Below are positions 12,519 through 22,413 of a DNA stretch of 64,000 nucleotides, piece by piece. The DNA is from Crocodylus rhombifer (Eukaryota; Chordata; Crocodylia; Crocodylidae), in contig JAVSML010025211.1 in NCBI GenBank assembly GCA_038503035.1, positions 558,001 through 622,000 of the forward strand. The letters run 5' to 3'. A program made the position numbers and the translations under genes. The stretch's first letter is position 1. Each line of letters starts with the position of its first letter. The notes below the pieces were generated by a model. That model had not been told where the DNA came from. It was given only the letters and a program-made list of their open reading frames with translations, and did no database searches.

Positions 12519-12541
12519 ACATATACACACACACACACACA
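12461..12541. repeat. (TA)n(CA)n microsatellite
   Basis: ATATATAT runs into a long CA tract with two ATAC interruptions. It lies 33 bp from the donor side of the MLLT10 exon at 12574-12683, so length changes could affect the start of the downstream intron. Seen directly. Confidence 0.95.
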
Positions 12542-12573
12542 GAAATGAAAGTCATAAACACACATAATTATAC

Positions 12574-12683
12574 CTTATTATAACGCTCATGAGGAACAGA
12601 CTGCAACACGATAGGTTCCATTGTAGAAACATTTGCAAACTGCACCTCGGGAATGTACAGGGCACAAACCACATGAGCCCAAC
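12574..12683 (-). CDS. MLLT10: MLLT10 coding exon, knuckle to second PHD finger
   Basis: On the minus strand this 110-nt exon starts in phase 1 (GT completing Gly) and encodes 36 residues, beginning WAHVVCALYIPEVQF and ending QSVPHERYNK, then donor AAG/GTATAA. The acceptor is CTTTTTGTAG. Phase joins exactly to the exon at 48139. Trp-Ala-His and VVC supply the His and Cys zinc ligands that close the knuckle. The segment NVSTMEPIVLQSVPH fits MLLT10; as I recall it, MLLT6 has Leu and Tyr substitutions here. The HERYNK ending differs by one conservative change (Glu for Asp) from the mammalian protein as I remember it. It is too short for ORF scans and is the clearest functional sequence in the window. 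Confidence 0.94.
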
Positions 12684-13774
12684 CTACAAAAAGTTATAAT
12701 TGCATTTTATTTTAGCGCATTTTGAAAGCTCAAAATATTTAAAACACAGCAAAGAAAAGAGTTTACATCACATTTTGCCACAGACTATTTTAAATATTCA
12801 GAACATTAAATATATGCTGTTTTTAACTTGATTCTTACCATAAGGTAGGATGCAATGCAAAGACTGGGTGTAATACATTCTCAAAAATCTACCGTTTCAA
12901 GCTGTGAAGAATGTACCCAAACAACCACCACCACTATCACCACACTGAAGACAATTATTTATCCATATAAACATTAGCACACCAAGTAGAAGAACAGATT
13001 ATTTCTTAGGTTCTTTTAAACCAACAGGTTCAACACTGAAAATAAACTGTACAAAATCCCAAAACTGTAAAAATTTTGCAAAAAAAAAGAATACTCTATG
13101 AAACAGCTAGAAGTCAAACAAGCATAATCAACCATCACATTTTTCAGGTCATCTATAGCTCACAACGTTCATTTTATTTCACTAGATTATAGGTTCTTTC
13201 AAAAGACATTTTCCTGAAAAGTTCTCTCTTCATACAACATTTCCACCACAAGAAGAGTAAATTACTGTGTGATCAGTCTTTTTCTCTTCCTTCTTAAGTC
13301 AAATATATAAATTCTGTCTATTTCCATATCGACAACATCATTGCAAAACATCAGTTTGGGTTTGCTGATGACAATTTTGTCACTTACCATCTTTTTTTAG
13401 TTCTATAACAACATTTCAAAGGAAGTCTGAATGTATATTTAAAAGGAAAAAAAAGACAATTCAACAATTTGTGCCAGCTAGAAACCAACTGTATTTGTTA
13501 TACTTTCATGACAAGGGATCCTGGTTTTCTCTGTTCAAAAATCACAAATTCACCAATTTAAATGTAAACAACCCCCCCACCCCCCAAGTGTGCACAAATT
13601 CTCTGATTAAAACTCCCCAAATCCAAAATTAAAATGAAACACGAATATATGTGTTGATTAAACAGAATGTTTTATTGGTATATTTACAATTTTAAATCAA
13701 TTTGGAAGCCTACCAATGCCTCAATATATTTAAGTGCCTATAAATTTGGTATTTGATTTTAGGCTTTTTATCAT
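12684..13774. other. Intronic sequence 5' of the 110-nt exon
   Basis: Contains the acceptor region of the MLLT10 exon (12684 onwards) and otherwise AT-rich DNA. A C-run sits at 13570-13585. An isolated ACTTACCATC (13382-13391) reads as a donor-like GTAAGT on the minus strand without a recognisable exon. Confidence 0.55.
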
Positions 13775-14565
13775 GGAAAAATCAGACCTCCCTGGGACAC
13801 AGGTCCAGGCCCCTCACTCCCCACCTACAGCCCCCCCACAGCCCTGTTGGACAGAGCCCCCAGCTGCCAGAGCTGAGGCCAGGGACCCAGGTCCACAGCC
13901 CCTGGACCTCTGCAGCCTGAGCCCTGTCCAAGCCCCAGCTGCCACCCACAGAAGGCAGTAGCTGAGCCCTCAACAGGCAGCCCACCCCACCTGGCACACA
14001 AACCAGGGGGCACGTGCCCCCCTCTGCTCCCCACCCATAAGTGTGTGAAGCAGCAGGGAGCCAACTCCACCCTGCCACCCCCCCTACCTGACAAGGCATC
14101 CACAGCTCTGCCCAACTCCCCACCGGAGTCCTACAGCTGTGCATTCTAGGCCTGGTCTCCAAGTCCCACTCATCACCCAGCTGTGCAGAAGCCCTTTTCC
14201 TAGCCCTGCCCAACTCCTTCCCTATGGGGGCACCTCAATCCTTCCTTTTCCCCCCCACACCAGACTTACTTGCAGGAGCTGCTCTCCAGGCTGTCAGGCA
14301 GCCATGTGTATGTGTGAGCGTGTACATGCACATGGCACCCCAACCCTGACCACCCTTCTTCTGCTCCCCCCAGCCCCTTGCAGGCTGGAACTCTGCCAGC
14401 CTGCAGAGCGCTCTTTGCAAAAGTGGAAAATCCACATTTCTCGCTTAAAAGGGGGAAATCCGTGTTTTTTTCCATTTTTCCAAAGGAAACAGAAAACCCG
14501 GATCCCTGTTCATCACCAGTTTCTCATCTTGAGTTTCCCCAAAAACCACTCATATTTTATCCCAG
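13775..14565 (-). mobile_element. GC-rich repeat module (copy B), probable non-autonomous DNA element
   Basis: A GC-rich island on the minus strand. Its core, in reverse complement around 14262-14290, reads GGAGAGCAGCTCCTGCAAGT then AAGTCTG, matching the elements at 6414 and 29314. The palindrome GGGGGCACGTGCCCCC occurs at 14006-14021 inside a stretch shared with 16660-16705. The element's 5' side is AT-rich (CCACATTTCTCGC, ATCCGTG, AACCCGGATCC) and looks like diverged termini. The several open frames are compositional. Confidence 0.45.
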
Positions 14566-15591
14566 ATTAAATAGAATCTTCTGTCCAACTAAATTAATAA
14601 GAACATTTTATTAATATAAAAAGTAGCAATATAAACAGTAAAAAGTCTTCAAGTGCAAAGATACTGCAATTCAAAAAGAACTTGGTACAGCTAATTCTTT
14701 ACAATGTCTCCCTACACCATATAATAGAAATTATTTTGAGGCAACTCAGTGTATTATTTTGTCACAAGACTATGATTATGTGTGGATTTCTCCTTAAAAA
14801 ACCCAATGCTGCTCCAAAACAGGCCAATTAAGATAGACTTGCAAAATATATATATTTTTTATCTTAAGGCTATACAGTATATGGACTATACACATTCTTA
14901 AGTCTCACTTTTATCAGATCATACTAGTGCACCATCCCACTATAACTTACTATATAGTAGCATCTATTCATTTTGTCAGTATTGCTGATTTTAGGATGGT
15001 ATGAAAGTAAAGAAAGCATATCACAAAAGATAGTTTTTGCTTTTCAACCAATTCTACTTATAACCAGAAAAAACCCAGTGCACACTGCTTTCTGGTTCTC
15101 TAGGAATCTTCAACCAGAGTTTTGAATTTTCTACAAAAAGTAAAGTAATGTTATCAACAATGACTGCAATGTAATAGGTGTAACCATATAGTCACAAGCC
15201 ACGTTGTTATTCCAGAGAAGTTTAAATGTAGTCTAACAGCTGCATGCAGCTCTTTTCCTCCACCCTGTGAAGATCAGTTGACAAACTTAGATCTTGTTAT
15301 GCCTGTGGAGAGCCCATCCAAAGAAGAATTTTGCTTACAATTAAATACAGTGCTTTATGTTATTTTAGATTATTTTTGTAACTATCTTATAGTTTTTAGC
15401 AAAGACTTTATATTATTTTCCCTTTTCTGTATAACTGCCGCGTGGCACTCTCACATTTATGTAACCTTGAAGTCGACCGTTAATCAAAATGAACGCTTTG
15501 TACTTTTCTCCACTGACATTAAGCTACACATGTGCATTCTGTAAATTTCATTTCTTATCTAGAAGTGTCATTTCTGCAGAAATGAAACTTA
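14566..15591. other. Intronic AT-rich sequence
   Basis: No repeat boundary or exon recognised. The 88-residue frame at 15278-15544 has no family features. Confidence 0.5.
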
Positions 15592-15685
15592 TGTAGAAAG
15601 TCTGCCTAGCAATAATTATGTAAAAGAAAATTATCCTATCTCTATGTATGATAGTTAGTGTCATAGAGGCAGTCCAACAAACATC

Positions 15686-15692
15686 TATAAAA
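15686..15692 (+). promoter_or_regulatory. TATA box of the LTR-like block
   Basis: TATAAAA followed by GAGGC, upstream of the repeated units. Its promoter role is inferred from position only. Confidence 0.35.
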
Positions 15693-15871
15693 GAGGCAAA
15701 AAAGCAGGAAGCAGCAGAGACGACAACTGGAAAACTCTGTGGGCCTGATCACCCCGCAGACCGGTTCTCAGCCTCCCCGCCTGGGCATATCCCAGCGAAC
15801 ACAAAGGCCTCAGAAATCCGACAACTGACAATGATTCACCGTGTTACAGTATTGCATTGTATTTCCTATTC

Positions 15872-15994
15872 ATGAGCCGTTGACCAGTTCTGGGACTTAA
15901 GGAGCCGGCAGCCGCGCCTAGCTTTGGACTAGCTCCACTGTTGGAACTCAAGGGCTGGCTCTGGAACCTCGTGAACCAACGGACACCCTATAGA
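15872..15994 (+). repeat. 123-bp direct repeat, unit 1
   Basis: Begins ATGAGCCGTTGACCAGTTCT and ends CGGACACCCTATAGA. It differs from unit 3 (16315-16437) at only about four positions, so the duplication is recent relative to the flanks. Confidence 0.9.
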
Positions 15995-16005
15995 ATATCC
16001 CATTC

Positions 16006-16086
16006 ATGAGCTGTTGACCAGTTCTGGGACTACGGAGTCAGCAGCTGCTGGCTCTGGTACCCCGTGAACCATGAGACCCCTTTAGT
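16006..16086 (+). repeat. Direct repeat, diverged and internally deleted unit 2
   Basis: Starts ATGAGCTGTTGACCAGTTCT, then lacks roughly 40 bp of the unit around the TAGCTTTGGACTAGCTCC segment, and resumes at GCTGGCTCTGG. Confidence 0.8.
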
Positions 16087-16248
16087 ATCCAGCATACTGT
16101 AACTGAAGAAACATCAGAGACTCCACTTCTCAACTGCCTCTCATCATAGCTTAGACAGCATACCTACGCTCGCTATACTTGTATTTACTGCAACTTCGTT
16201 CCAACCGGCCTCCCCTCTTACTCGTAAGAGGGTAAGGCCAGGTGAGTG

Positions 16249-16254
16249 AATAAA
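16249..16254 (+). terminator. Polyadenylation signal of the LTR-like block
   Basis: AATAAA followed by a T-rich run. Function inferred. Confidence 0.35.
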
Positions 16255-16314
16255 TCTTTTTATTTTACTCTATATCTACTCCGTAATAACTTTTATTACT
16301 AACATTCCATCTCA

Positions 16315-16437
16315 ATGAGCCGTTGACCAGTTCTGGGACTTAAGGAGTCGGCAGCCGCACCTAGCTTTGGACTAGCTCCACTGTTGGAATGCAAGGGCTG
16401 GCTCTGGAACCTCGTGAACCAACGGACACCCTATAGA
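16315..16437 (+). repeat. 123-bp direct repeat, unit 3
   Basis: Near-identical to 15872-15994. It lies just after the AATAAA and the T-rich stretch. The sequence following it (16470-16610) is CpG-rich and carries an 87-residue frame of unknown meaning. Confidence 0.9.
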
Positions 16438-16654
16438 TTAAGAGACACTAACAACTTACTCTAAGTCGTCTACTTGTGCCAACTCAGCGAACCTCGAGGG
16501 CGGGTAAAAGCTACCTCAATTCCGCCCCACAAGCCGCGCGCTCGCACAACTCCGCAAAGCCCGCGGCTCCCCTAAGCGGTGCCGGAGCCGCTAGCCCGGC
16601 ATTTCGCCACAATTTTAATGGTCATTCTGCTCTTAAATCTAAATATCCAACTCA

Positions 16655-16705
16655 ACACATGAGAACTGGCGCACAAATCAGGGGGGCACGTGCCCCCTCT
16701 GCCCA
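16655..16705. repeat. Fragment of dispersed repeat with 16-bp palindrome
   Basis: GGGGGCACGTGCCCCC at 16682-16697, preceded by GGCGCACAAATCAG and followed by TCTGC. The same arrangement, including CACAAACCAG and TCTGC, occurs at 13993-14027. This is a shared repeat fragment with an E-box-type CACGTG centre. Confidence 0.6.
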
Positions 16706-16804
16706 GAACTTTTACAACAATTCCTGTGGCCAGCCATGATTTCTAAATGATTCAGAAGTAAAACATTTTTATGAAACATTAAATGTTAATTTAAAGAATA
16801 AGAG

Positions 16805-16925
16805 GCTTCCTGACTGAATCCTGAGGAAGTATACTGTGGTACCCAAAAGCCTGCCTATGTCTACAGCAATCATTTTATTGGTCCTGTAAAAGATAATCAC
16901 CCACAAGAATACTTGCCTTTCATCC
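16805..16925 (+). mobile_element. Penelope-like element tail, hammerhead-like relic 3
   Basis: CTGAGGA at 16821-16827 fits the hammerhead CTGANGA. A GTA/TAC stem follows, then CCAAAAGCCTGCC where CCGAAAGC would be expected: GAAA has become AAAA, again a CpG-type change. Downstream ATTGGTCCTGTAAAAGATAA corresponds to the GTTGGTCTAATAAAAGATA tract of the copies near 3200 and 3410. Diverged, and no reverse transcriptase is present. Confidence 0.5.
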
Positions 16926-18351
16926 ATCTCCAGGAATCAGGGCAACACCATCGCCCAAACATTACTAAAGCTGGATCATTCTATATAGCATCTTGAAATG
17001 TTGGCAAAAACATTAGCTTCTTTCCTTAGCTGTCCTAAACTACCCAGTGTTTCAAGACTGAAATTTATCAACAGCAAGTGTGGCAGATCTTAAGCTATTT
17101 TTTTAAATTATTGGTTACAAATTATCGAGTCCCACAGACTTGGTAACACTCAACTTTATTAGGCGATGTTTAACTTCCTGCCTAGTTTGTTTGAAAATAA
17201 ATTTCATTATCATTAACAGATGTGAATACTTCAGTCAGCTTCCTTTTCAGAAGAGAACAGAAATATTTACTGAATGCTTCTGTTGGTTGTTGTTTTTTTT
17301 AAAATAACTATATTGTCCTCATTCAGTAAAACGCTGCCATTGTTACCTGGATTTCTTTTCTGCTAAAGATTTTACAAAATCCCTTTATAACCCAAATCAT
17401 GTTCTTACTAGAACCAATAAAAACTTCTGTTGATTTCAGCAATGCAGGATTTGCCCCACTACCCTTCATCTTAGGGCCCAATAGACCTTTTTTTTTTTTT
17501 AATATGTGTTTTAGCTTCCCTTACGAATTGCAAAAAAAATATCATCTCCCTTTAATTAAAAATTAAGGGGGAGCAGAGGGCAAGGAGGCTACCTGACTCA
17601 CCTCCCCCCTCAATTATTTTCCCTTATCTCTCTTTGGAAATAAATTATTTTCCCTGCTGTAGCAGTGGGAGGGGGGGCAAAATCAAGGCAAACCTCCTAT
17701 GTGCCTGGAAAATAACAACAATTTTATAAATGTTCCGTATACAGAATCTAATTATTGGGATGTCATCTTATACCAGAATAAATATGGCAACTTGGCTACT
17801 ACCAGCAAAACCATCACACCAACTGTAATTCAAAAATTTCATTTTCAGAAACACTTCATGGTTTGTGAGCAGAAAGGAATGTTGCTTTCTTTTCAAACCT
17901 TTCTGAGCTAAGGAGAAAATACACTAATTTGGGTGCTTACATTTCTTTTTCTCCTTTCAATTTCCTTTTAGGCAACTCCAACTGGCATTGAAAGTTAAAC
18001 TATGATGTTCCCCTATTCCAAACTGCTACCTAAATCAGTTTATGTACTGCTATTAGAAATCAAAATTTCAAATTGATGAAGTTTTCATACCTTTCAAATT
18101 TTAAGAAAAAAGGCATGTTCCTTGAATCTTTCAGTTATTCATTTACATACGAATACAGGCTTTAAAAATGTTAGACATAAAAGCAAGAAAAACATTTGTT
18201 TTTAGAACTTTGTTTCTTTTGTCAGAAAATGTAAGCTTCTAAACTTAAGTACCAGGACACAAATCTCTCCAAATGTTAATACGTCTTTCCTGGAACTTGG
18301 ATTTCAGCTGTCTAAAGTATTAACTCAGTGAAAAGCAATGTAGGTAGGACA
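16926..18351. other. Intronic sequence, nothing recognised
   Basis: AT-rich, with a T-run near 17489-17500. No coding sequence supported. Confidence 0.55.
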
Positions 18352-19520
18352 CAGGAAAGTAGGGCTGGAAGGGACCTCATACAGCAGGGTCGGGCAACTA
18401 TTTTGGGCAGAGGACTGAGTTTTGGCACGCCATCAAGGGCTGCATGACAGGCAGCCCAGGGCAGATCAATATTAATTTTCTAAATTCTTTAGGGGCCCCT
18501 TGGGCCAGATGCAACCTCCCAGGCTATTGTATCTGGCCTGCGGGCCTCATTTTACCCACCCCTGTCATACAGCCATCTAGTCCAGCCCCCTGTTCAAGGT
18601 AGAATTATTCCTGGCAAAACTATCACAATTTGAAAATCTCCCCCTTGAAAATTTCCAGGGATGGAGATCCCACAATTTCTATAAGTAGCCTGGTCCATGG
18701 CTTGACCACCCTCAAAGTTCTTCCTAATCTCCAACCTAAATTTCCTCTGCTATAAAGCTAAGGCAATTGCTCCTAATTCTGTGCCCCACAGCTTTAGACA
18801 ACAGACTACCTCTATCCTCTATAATCACCCTGTAGGTATTTGAAGATTTATCAAATCTCCCCTCACTTTTCTTCTCCAAACTAAAACAAAGTTAGTTCTT
18901 GCAACCCTTTGTCATAAGTCATACTACCCATGCCCCTAATCACTTTTGTCACTCTGCTGGACTCTTTCCAATCTGACCACACTTCCCTTGAAATGTGGGA
19001 CCCGAAGACTGGACAGAGAACTCCACAAGGCTTCAACAGTGCCGACAAGAGCAGCAGAATCACTTGGTTTGCAAGAGACACTCCTATTAATGCAATACAA
19101 TATGCAGAGGGCATTTTTTACAACAAAAGCATATTGCTGGCTCACATTCAGCTTGTAGTCCACTATAACTTCCACATCCTTCTCTGCAGGGCTGCAATCT
19201 AGCCAGTCATTCCCCAGTCTGCCATTTGTGCATGTGGTGATTCCACCTCAAGTGCATAACTTTGCACTTTGCCTTGTTTAATTTAACCTGATTTATTGTG
19301 GAGCATTTTTCCTGCTTACACAGATCATTCTGGATCACTCTAGCCCTGCCCTCCAGGAGGTGTCTGCCACCTCCACCAAACTTGGTGCCATCCCCACATT
19401 TACTAAGTATGCATTCAATCCCATTGTTCAAAACATTAAGGGAAATGTTAAACAAAACCAGACCCAGAATAAACCCCTGAGAAGCCTCACTTGATACCTC
19501 CTCCCAAGTAGGTAGTGAGC
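18352..19520 (-). mobile_element. Old CR1 fragment, split by a hAT insertion
   Basis: The 3' end begins near 18352 (AGGGCTGGAAGGGACCTCA, then CAGCCATCTAGTCCAGCC after the insertion). The minus-strand frames at 18881-19175 and 19207-19455 hold worn CR1 RT C-terminal sequence (RLERVQQSDKS, KVMHLRWN). Many frame breaks make it much older than copies 1-3. The hAT at 18385-18564 interrupts it. Confidence 0.8.
18385..18564. mobile_element. 180-bp hAT miniature element with perfect 8-bp duplication
   Basis: The left end CAGGGTCGGGCAACTATTTT and the right end ...ATTTTACCCACCCCTG are imperfect inverted repeats. The flanks are TCATACAG at 18377-18384 and TCATACAG at 18565-18572, an exact 8-bp target duplication. 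Removing the element and one TCATACAG restores an uninterrupted CR1 3' end, which proves the order of insertion. Confidence 0.92.
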
Positions 19521-20630
19521 TGTCAATAGCTATGTTTGCAATGTGATGCTATGTATAAATTAAATATTCCAAGTTTTAATTTATGTTGAATAGGGGTCTA
19601 AATTAATATTAAGTATTTATTAACACTGTTTTAAGCAGAATGGATAAAACTCGATAACTTAAATATTTTTTCTTTTAATTTTTTTTTTTTTAATTTAAAT
19701 TGGATTTGGGGGAGAAAGGGGTATTTAAATCATCATTTTTTCCTTTTTAAAAATAAGCCAACCTAAAATGACGTTTGAATTTAATACACCATAGGCTATG
19801 ATATAAATTTAGTATAACCTAGTAACCTAATTTAAATAAAATAATTTGTTGAGTCAATGAGTCTGTATTAAAAACTGTAGAGTTAAAGGCTGATTTTCTT
19901 CTATATAAAAATAAGAAGGAAACATCTAACTTATGAGGTCAAGCTTCACATATATGGCACAATATTTAATGTATTAAGGGGGCTTGACCCTGCAAGGGAT
20001 GCAGGGTCTATGCTACTGGATACAAAGAACTAACAAAGTCATCACAGAGGCTGGAATGTGGCCTCTGACTCGGGCATACACCATCATGTGTACTTCTTGA
20101 TCAGGATTATCCATCGAGCTCACCTGGATGGTATCAAATGCCTGTTTTATTTATTAGCTCAGCTCTCAAATTCTGAATATTTATGACAATGGAGACTTAT
20201 TCTCCAGCTCATGGAAGAATGACCATCTGCTCAATAACTGCCAAGCCCCTGTTTCTGAATGGTTTGGGATACTTCAGTTAAATGGCCTTTCTTGGTCCCT
20301 CTGCGGAAACATTAACTTCTCAAGTGTTCTAGCCATGTCTCTAAAACTAAAATACTGCAATATACAAGGCCAGGGGTTCACAAAAGGAGAAATCCTGGAT
20401 TGTTAGGGGGAGGGTTTTGGGACGCAGGCAGCGGTGAGGATGTGGTAAGTAATGTCACAGGGAAGAGGAGTCTTGGTTTCTTATTAATACCTTGTGTGGA
20501 GGAGGGAGAGGGAACCAGTAAGAAGCAATGTGTGCAGCAGAAAGGACCGACCCTGGGCTCAGTGTAGGAAAAGGAACAACACTCTGTTGAGCACAAACCA
20601 GGCTCAAGTTCAACACCAGAGAGCTCGAGG
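19521..20630. other. Intronic sequence of unclear origin
   Basis: An AT-rich first half with TTTAAAT-type words resembling 22880-23010 and 25250-25320, then about 19980-20630 of mixed composition. I recognise no gene. The left part may belong to the decayed hAT element whose transposase is at 22414-24070, but this is a guess. Confidence 0.35.
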
Positions 20631-20651
20631 AAAAAAAAAAAAAAAAAAAAA
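20631..20651. repeat. A21 homopolymer
   Basis: Twenty-one A residues following GAGCTCGAGG. It could be the tail of a retroposed sequence, but no duplication was identified. Confidence 0.9.
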
Positions 20652-20702
20652 CTGTCATGGCTTCAGGCTGCAAATCAGACCTTTTTTGGGAATTGTAATA
20701 TT

Positions 20703-21567
20703 TTAAAATCCTAAGACTGCGATTACAGCATTATAGACACTCTGACTAGCTGACAAACAGGCAATCAGAACGTGAAGAAGTGTTCTGACAGAAGGCAGCC
20801 CACCACCATGATGGTGGGGACACAGGAGATGAATTGGGGGGGGGGGGGAGGCAAGGCCAGCACACCTGGCCTCGCCCCCCCCAGCTCTGCTCCCTGCAGG
20901 TAGCACAGGCGGGAGTGGGCCTGGGCCCAATGTGGGGGCGGTGGGAGGGGAATGGGTCTGGGCCCAATGTGGGGAGAGGGGAGCGGGCCTGAGTGGGGCC
21001 GTGAGGTGGGGGGGGCCGAGCAGCAGGCACAGCCCAATGCAGCCACAGCAGTAGCTCAGGAAGGGAAGAAGGAGTGGACCTCACCCCACCTCGGGCCTGG
21101 GCAAAATCCTCCCCCACCCCCTCCCCTGTGCCAGTGGGCCCGACGGGGGGGGGGGGGGGGGGGCGCCCCCCGGGCGGGGGGGAAAGCGGGGGGAGGGGGG
21201 GGGGGGGCACAGGCAAAAAGAGGAGGGGCCAAACGGGGCCCGGGGAAAAACCCCCCCCCCCCCCGCGGGGGGGGGGGGGGCAGCAGACCCAGCCCAGCTC
21301 AACACAGGAGCTGTGGAGGGAAAGGAGGGGAGGAGCAAGCCCACTCCCCTCACTGGGCCTTGGCCCACTCCTTCCCCTACCTGTGTCAGCCCTGAGCCTG
21401 CTCCTCAGGTCCCCTTCTGACCCCCAAGGCAGGGAGGAGAGGAGTGGGCCTGGACGCTAAACAGCAGGATGGAAGAGGAAGCAGTCCCAGATTTGGGGGG
21501 GGGGGAGGTGTCTCCATCCCCACCCGCTCCTCCCCTCCCCCATCATTCTTGACAGGGAATTGGCTAC
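20703..21567 (+). mobile_element. Helitron-like non-autonomous element 1, GC-rich
   Basis: Shares GTGAAGAAGTGTTCTGACAG, CACCACCATGATGG and GGGGACACAGG with the element at 24858-25073, and ends CATTCTTG...GAATTGGCTAC like its two relatives. The interior contains extreme G- and C-runs (21143-21290). The 5' end is indistinct. The Helitron assignment rests on TC...CTAG-type ends in its relatives and is tentative. The long frames on both strands are low-complexity. Confidence 0.4.
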
Positions 21568-21568
21568 T

Positions 21569-22389
21569 TCTAATATAATAAAGGGCTTAGTCTGTCTATC
21601 TGTCTGTCCATAATGCTTTCAGCCAACTGCAAGAGCCTCCGAGAAGGTGAGCAGCAATTGCCTGTGCAGGCCTGGGATGCACAGACCCAAGTTTGAGCCA
21701 CTGCTAGGGAAGTTTGTGGCGGCTGTGGCAAACACACCCTGGGGCCACCCAAGCAGCAGGGTTTCCCCACACCTCCCTGACTGAGGGTGAAGGAAGGGAT
21801 CATGGTGGCAGCACCCCTCCCACTCATCCTTGATGCCTCCCAGAACAGCAGGCAGGGAGGGGTAGGCAGAGGGCAGGTAGGGAAGTGGGGAGTGAAGGGG
21901 GAGGGGAGCAGGAAGGGAGCCCCGACAACAGCTGGCAGGGAAAGAGAGGTGGCTGGGCAGCTGTATGACCCTGGGTGGGTGCAGGGCAGGGGGAGGAAAA
22001 GGTGGGGGGGATCATGGTTGCCACTGTTGTTGGGGGCCAGGTGGCAGGGAAGGAAAGAAGGGAGGGAGGGAAGCTGGGAGGGGAAAGGAAGGGAGGGGGT
22101 CACAATGGTGGCACCCCCCCACCACTGCCTGGTCCTGACAACAGCCATCAGGGAGATGGAGGCAGCAAGGAGGGAGGAAGGGGAGTGGGGAAGGGAAAGG
22201 AGGGGAGGAAGCCCTGCTGCAAGGTGGAGGCAGGCAAGGGGAGGGAGGCCCCACTCTGGAGGCTGGAGGAGGCAGTGGCAGTGGAGGGAGTTTTTACATG
22301 GCCAGCCCCGAAGGGTGAATGGTGGGGGGTGAGGGGAGGCCACATAAACACTCCATGAAATCTGTCATTCTTGGTGACCAATTAGCTAG
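21569..22389 (+). mobile_element. Helitron-like non-autonomous element 2
   Basis: Starts TCTAATATAATAAAGGGC with TCTGTCTATCTGTCTGTCC, and ends CATTCTTGGTGACCAATTAG/CTAG. It abuts element 1 directly. The GC-rich interior has no protein similarity; the 257-residue minus frame and the plus frames are purine/pyrimidine low complexity. Its right end falls immediately before the BED finger of the decayed hAT transposase. Confidence 0.42.
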
Positions 22390-22413
22390 TAGTTTCAATA
22401 AATTCCGGTGCAA

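Larger units (their letters stand above)
15592..16470 (+). mobile_element. LTR-like block with internal direct repeats (possible endogenous retroelement LTR)
   Basis: A CpG-containing, moderately GC-rich segment in AT-rich surroundings. It has a TATA box (TATAAAA, 15686-15692) and, about 560 bp downstream, AATAAA (16249-16254) followed by a T-rich stretch, the order expected of a U3-R-U5 LTR. A 123-bp unit occurs at 15872-15994 and 16315-16437, and a shorter diverged one at 16006-16086. I found no protease, polymerase, envelope or tRNA primer site, and the TG/CA ends are unclear. Either a solo LTR-like unit or an unrelated repeat with promoter-like elements is possible. Confidence 0.4.

Noticed and set aside
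12461..12541. CA/TA repeat as a CRISPR or regulatory array
   Set aside because: Plain dinucleotide microsatellite. No repeat-spacer structure exists anywhere in the window.
13382..13391. Donor-like GTAAGTG on the minus strand
   Set aside because: No acceptable exon with matching phase or conserved peptide lies upstream, so treated as chance.
16476..16739. 87-residue frame following the LTR-like block, considered as a gag start
   Set aside because: No motif of a capsid or nucleocapsid protein and no further retroviral genes downstream.
21787..22332. 181-residue Gly/Arg-rich frame
   Set aside because: Purine-rich repeat DNA, open in several frames, no family similarity.
20746..22358. Cluster of 90-257-residue frames on both strands
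   Set aside because: All are Pro/Gly/Ser-rich products of G- and C-runs in Helitron-like repeats. Overlapping frames on both strands indicate composition, not genes.
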